Both the position numbers and the translations under genes were made by a program. From NCBI GenBank assembly GCA_012512335.1, contig JAAZEK010000430.1:1-7876 (forward strand): DNA of 7,876 bases. Reading direction: 5' to 3'. The notes under the pieces are model-generated. The model saw only the letters and a program-made list of their open reading frames with translations. It was not told the DNA's origin and made no database searches. Origin of the DNA: Clostridiales bacterium. GTDB taxonomy: Bacteria; Bacillota; Clostridia; Caldicoprobacterales; DTU083. How positions within the stretch are numbered: the first letter of the stretch is position 1; every line of letters starts with the position of its first letter. Below are positions 5,175-7,876 of the stretch, piece by piece.

Positions 5175-6632
5175 TTATTGGTTCTCCTGTTTTTCTATAG
5201 GTTTTTCCATCAGCTGTCTGTATAGAAATATGTAGTCATCAACCCTTTGTTGCCATGAAGAATTATACCTCATACAGTTATTCACATAAGAAGTCCATGT
5301 AGAAGTATTGTAGGTGTTGATTGCTCTTTCCAAGGCAGAAACTAAAGATTTATCGGTCCATTCCTCCAGATAAAATCCAGTTGTTTTTCGTCTAACTACA
5401 TCCATTGACCTATCCTTAGATGTATGTCCTGCATCTACTACTGTGTCTCGAAGCCCGCCAACTGGATTAACTACTGGTACTGCTCCATACCTCATGGCAT
5501 ATAGCTGTCCAATTCCACAAGGCTCATATTGTGATGGCATAAGATATATATCGCTTGCACCATAGATTTTTCTTGCTAGATCGTGAGAGTATTCAGGAAG
5601 AAAAACCACATTCTCTGGATACTCAGAGCTAAGGCTGGATAGCAAGCCTTCATAGTACAAATTCCCAGAACCCATAATGATAATTTGAAAGGACTCCCAA
5701 TTTAGCTTTTGAAAAGCCTTAATCACTAAATCTATGCCCTTCTCCGTTTGTAGCCGGCTTATCATAGATATTAGCGGAATATCCATATCTGGCAAATTCA
5801 ATTCTTCTCTTAAAGCACTACGGTTCTTTTTCTTGTTGACTTTCCAGCTTTTATTATCAAATGAATAAGGCTGAACACCGTCGTCCTTGGGACTATAACT
5901 AATCCAGTCAATACCATTTAATATTCCAGTTATTTTATCTTGCCTCTGCTGTAAATAAGGCTGCATCTGGTTTCCACTGCCCACTTGCTGTATTTCCATA
6001 CTATAAGTTGGGCTTACTGTAGTAAGCTTGTCCGCATATAGAATACCAGCTTTCATAAAGCTTAACCAGTCCGGCCATCCAAGGGACAGTTTCTCTCTAT
6101 CGGATAGTATCCCATCTAAGAAAGAAGGTGGAATGAAGCCATCATAGGAAATATTATGAATTGTAAAGACTGTTTTGATTTCAGGTAGTTCTCTTTTCAC
6201 TAATAAGGCCAAAAAAGCTGTATGCCAGTCATTTAGATGTATAACATTAGGCTTCCAGGATGAGAGCTTTAGCATCTCAACTACAGCTCTACAAAAGAAA
6301 AAGAAACGAAAACCATCATCCTCCTGGCTGTAAATACTGTCTCGATAAAAATATCGATGATTACTAATAAACCAGCTAGGAACCTCCTTATTATCTGGAT
6401 CGGTTTTTACAATGCAGCTTTCAAATTTTCCATCCTCTGTGGGAACAGGAAAATCCTTTATATATCTTGTTCTCCCCTTGTATTCCTTATATAGGGGCAT
6501 TACCCTACGAACCTCAACATCATTATTAAAAAGGGCTTGGGGTAAGGCATAGCTTACCTCCCCAAGACCTCCAACCTGTGCATATGGCGCTGATTCAGCA
6601 GTAACAAACAGGACCTTTAATTTTTTTTTCAA
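5175..6632 (-). CDS. glgA: Glycogen synthase (GT5, ADP-glucose type)
   Basis: The 485-residue GT-B enzyme transfers glucose from a nucleotide sugar to the end of an alpha-1,4-glucan. It shows the GT5 N-terminal domain (LFVTAESAPYA, VGGLGEVSYALP at 20-31), HLNDWHTAF (132-140), the donor-phosphate segment SRLQTEKG with Arg293 and Lys298, and EPCGIGQLYAMRYG (370-383) with Glu370. Length is normal for bacterial GlgA. One key residue is unusual: the KxGG lysine that contacts ADP-glucose in the E. coli enzyme is Gln19 (CAG codon, one base from AAG). The start is a TTG preceded by AAAAGGTGA. The gene is second in the minus-strand cluster, 62 bases after glgP and 4 bases before the GH13 gene. Confidence 0.95.
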   Translation of the reverse strand: MKKKLKVLFVTAESAPYAQVGGLGEVSYALPQALFNNDVEVRRVMPLYKEYKGRTRYIKDFPVPTEDGKFESCIVKTDPDNKEVPSWFISNHRYFYRDSIYSQEDDGFRFFFFCRAVVEMLKLSSWKPNVIHLNDWHTAFLALLVKRELPEIKTVFTIHNISYDGFIPPSFLDGILSDREKLSLGWPDWLSFMKAGILYADKLTTVSPTYSMEIQQVGSGNQMQPYLQQRQDKITGILNGIDWISYSPKDDGVQPYSFDNKSWKVNKKKNRSALREELNLPDMDIPLISMISRLQTEKGIDLVIKAFQKLNWESFQIIIMGSGNLYYEGLLSSLSSEYPENVVFLPEYSHDLARKIYGASDIYLMPSQYEPCGIGQLYAMRYGAVPVVNPVGGLRDTVVDAGHTSKDRSMDVVRRKTTGFYLEEWTDKSLVSALERAINTYNTSTWTSYVNNCMRYNSSWQQRVDDYIFLYRQLMEKPIEKQENQ

Positions 6633-6636
6633 ATAA

Positions 6637-6645
6637 TCACCTTTT
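6637..6645 (-). promoter_or_regulatory. Ribosome binding site of glgA
   Basis: On the minus strand AAAAGGTGA precedes the TTG start at 6630-6632, with 7 bases between AGG and TTG. No ATG or GTG in frame nearby offers a better fit to the GlgA N-terminus. Confidence 0.65.
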
Positions 6646-6657
6646 AGAATATAGTTA

Positions 6658-6672
6658 CAGGCAATTGGCCTG
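6658..6672 (-). other. Short hairpin between glgP and glgA
   Basis: CAGGC and GCCTG (6658-6662 and 6668-6672) pair around a 5-base loop, with a possible G-U pair outside on the minus strand. No T-tract follows and no convincing promoter is seen in the 62-base gap. It may mark an RNA processing or stability site between two genes of one transcript. Confidence 0.3.
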
Positions 6673-6694
6673 CTATACTGAATCTAGCAAAGAA

Positions 6695-7876
6695 TTATAG
6701 GTGCCAGATCTTTTTATTATAATCCATTATACTCCGATCACTTGAGAAATAGCCGGAATTAGCTACATTGATAACAGCTTTTTCATACCAGCTTTTCTTA
6801 TCCCTGTATAGCTTTTGAGCTTTTGCATGGGTTATACAGTAGGATTCAAAGTCCGCTAATACCATATATGGGTCAGCCATCCCTCCATCGCCGTATAACA
6901 AGGATTGGAAGAGCTCGGCAAACATACCTGTGTTTTCCGAATAGAGGAAACCGTCTACCAACTGATCTACTACCTTCCTAAGCTGCAGATTCTCTTCGTA
7001 AATGCTTCGAGGATGATAGGTATCTGTCTTATAATAATTTGAAACCTCATCTGCATTTAGGCCAAAGATAAAGATATTATCATCCCCCACAGCCTTCGCT
7101 ATTTCAACGTTGGCACCATCCAATGTTCCTATAGTTAGAGCACCATTCATCATAAATTTCATATTACCAGTACCTGATGCTTCTTTCCCTGCAGTGGAAA
7201 TCTGCTCACTTAAATCCGTAGCAGGCATAATCCTTTCAGCCAAGGAAACACGGTAGTTTTCTAGAAATACGACTTTGATGACCTCAGATACTTTTTTATT
7301 CTTATTGATTTTATCCGCTACAGTATTAATCAGCTTGATAATCAGCTTTGCCCTATGATATCCTGGAGACGCCTTCGCTCCAAATATAAATGTTCTTGGA
7401 TGAATATCCGCATTCGGGTTATCCAACAGCTGATTGCATAAATACATAACATGAAGGATATTTAAAAGCTGCCTTTTGTATTCATGAAGACGTTTCACTT
7501 GAACATCAAAAATTGAATTTACATCAAGATCTATTCCATTTTCTTTTTTAACGTATTCAGCTAGAGCTCTCTTATTTTTCATCTTTATATCTTCAAAGGA
7601 CTCTAAAAAAACAGGATCTTTTTTATAAGAGTTCAGCTCTTCCAGAAGCCAGGGCTCCTTAATCCAATTGCTTCCGATTGACTCACTTATAAGTTTTGCC
7701 AGCCTAGGATTAGAATTTAACAGCCATCGCCTTTGGGTAATTCCATTGGTAACATTGGTAAACTTATAGGGCTCAAGCTTGTAATAATCGTGAAACACAT
7801 CATTTTTAAGAATCTGTGTATGAAGAGGCGCCACACCATTTACCATATGACTTCCTGCAATACAAAGAGGTGCCAT
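6695..7876 (-). CDS. glgP: Glycogen phosphorylase, C-terminal half (5' end outside window)
   Basis: The visible 393 residues are the C-terminal half of a GT35 glycogen/maltodextrin phosphorylase, which releases glucose-1-phosphate from glucan ends using inorganic phosphate and pyridoxal phosphate. The cofactor-lysine motif EASGTGNMKFMMNGALTIGT is intact, with the lysine at visible residue 240. Other family landmarks are AGSHMVNGVAPLH near the edge, TNVTNGITQRRWL (40-52), VKRLHEYKRQ (127-136), FGAKASPGYHRAK (165-177) and GTLDGANVEI (250-259). The protein ends normally at YNKKIWHL. Family members are about 750-830 residues, so roughly half the gene lies beyond position 7876. The methionine at the edge is internal, not the start. 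The gene is the first of the cluster seen here. Confidence 0.96.
   Translation of the reverse strand: MAPLCIAGSHMVNGVAPLHTQILKNDVFHDYYKLEPYKFTNVTNGITQRRWLLNSNPRLAKLISESIGSNWIKEPWLLEELNSYKKDPVFLESFEDIKMKNKRALAEYVKKENGIDLDVNSIFDVQVKRLHEYKRQLLNILHVMYLCNQLLDNPNADIHPRTFIFGAKASPGYHRAKLIIKLINTVADKINKNKKVSEVIKVVFLENYRVSLAERIMPATDLSEQISTAGKEASGTGNMKFMMNGALTIGTLDGANVEIAKAVGDDNIFIFGLNADEVSNYYKTDTYHPRSIYEENLQLRKVVDQLVDGFLYSENTGMFAELFQSLLYGDGGMADPYMVLADFESYCITHAKAQKLYRDKKSWYEKAVINVANSGYFSSDRSIMDYNKKIWHL

Noticed and set aside
5278..5286. A TTATTCACA DnaA-box match inside glgA
   Set aside because: It is a single isolated site within a conserved coding region, expected by chance.
7874..7876. ATG at the right edge as the glgP start
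   Set aside because: The residues after it align with the interior of glycogen phosphorylase, so it is an internal methionine at the window boundary.

Overview
The window looks like chromosomal DNA of a low-GC, Gram-positive anaerobe, most likely a Clostridia member (Lachnospiraceae-like). The evidence is A/T-rich sequence with strong GGAGG-type ribosome binding sites, two probable TTG starts, an aldo/keto reductase carrying clostridial-type ferredoxin cysteines, and bacterial glycogen genes. The genus cannot be fixed from sequence alone.

Layout. Positions 1-92 are non-coding and rich in short inverted repeats. A minus-strand gene (93-1466) encodes a phosphohexomutase-fold protein in which all four active-site motifs are altered, so it is probably a pseudoenzyme. 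About 550 bases without a confident gene follow (1467-2017). They hold a dense group of DnaA-box-like 9-mers (1576-1684), a perfect dyad inside that group, a possible small or relic reading frame followed by a hairpin, an A/T-rich tract, a triplicated heptamer, and the promoter of the next gene. A plus-strand gene (2018-3166) encodes an iron-sulfur aldo/keto reductase. It meets the minus-strand gene cluster tail to tail at a long imperfect hairpin (3174-3214).

The rest is a minus-strand glycogen/alpha-glucan cluster, transcribed from the right edge leftwards: glgP (glycogen phosphorylase, 5' part outside the window), glgA (glycogen synthase), then a cytosolic GH13 alpha-glucan hydrolase whose start lies 4 bases after the glgA stop. 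Together these build linear alpha-1,4-glucan from nucleotide-glucose, release glucose-1-phosphate from it, and hydrolyse short or branched glucans. A working phosphoglucomutase would connect glucose-1-phosphate to glycolysis. The mutase-like protein here seems unable to do that and may instead have a binding or regulatory role, which is inference.

The points most worth following up are the degenerate mutase, the oriC-like DnaA-box cluster with no dnaA gene in view, and the Lys-to-Gln change in the substrate-binding KxGG motif of GlgA.
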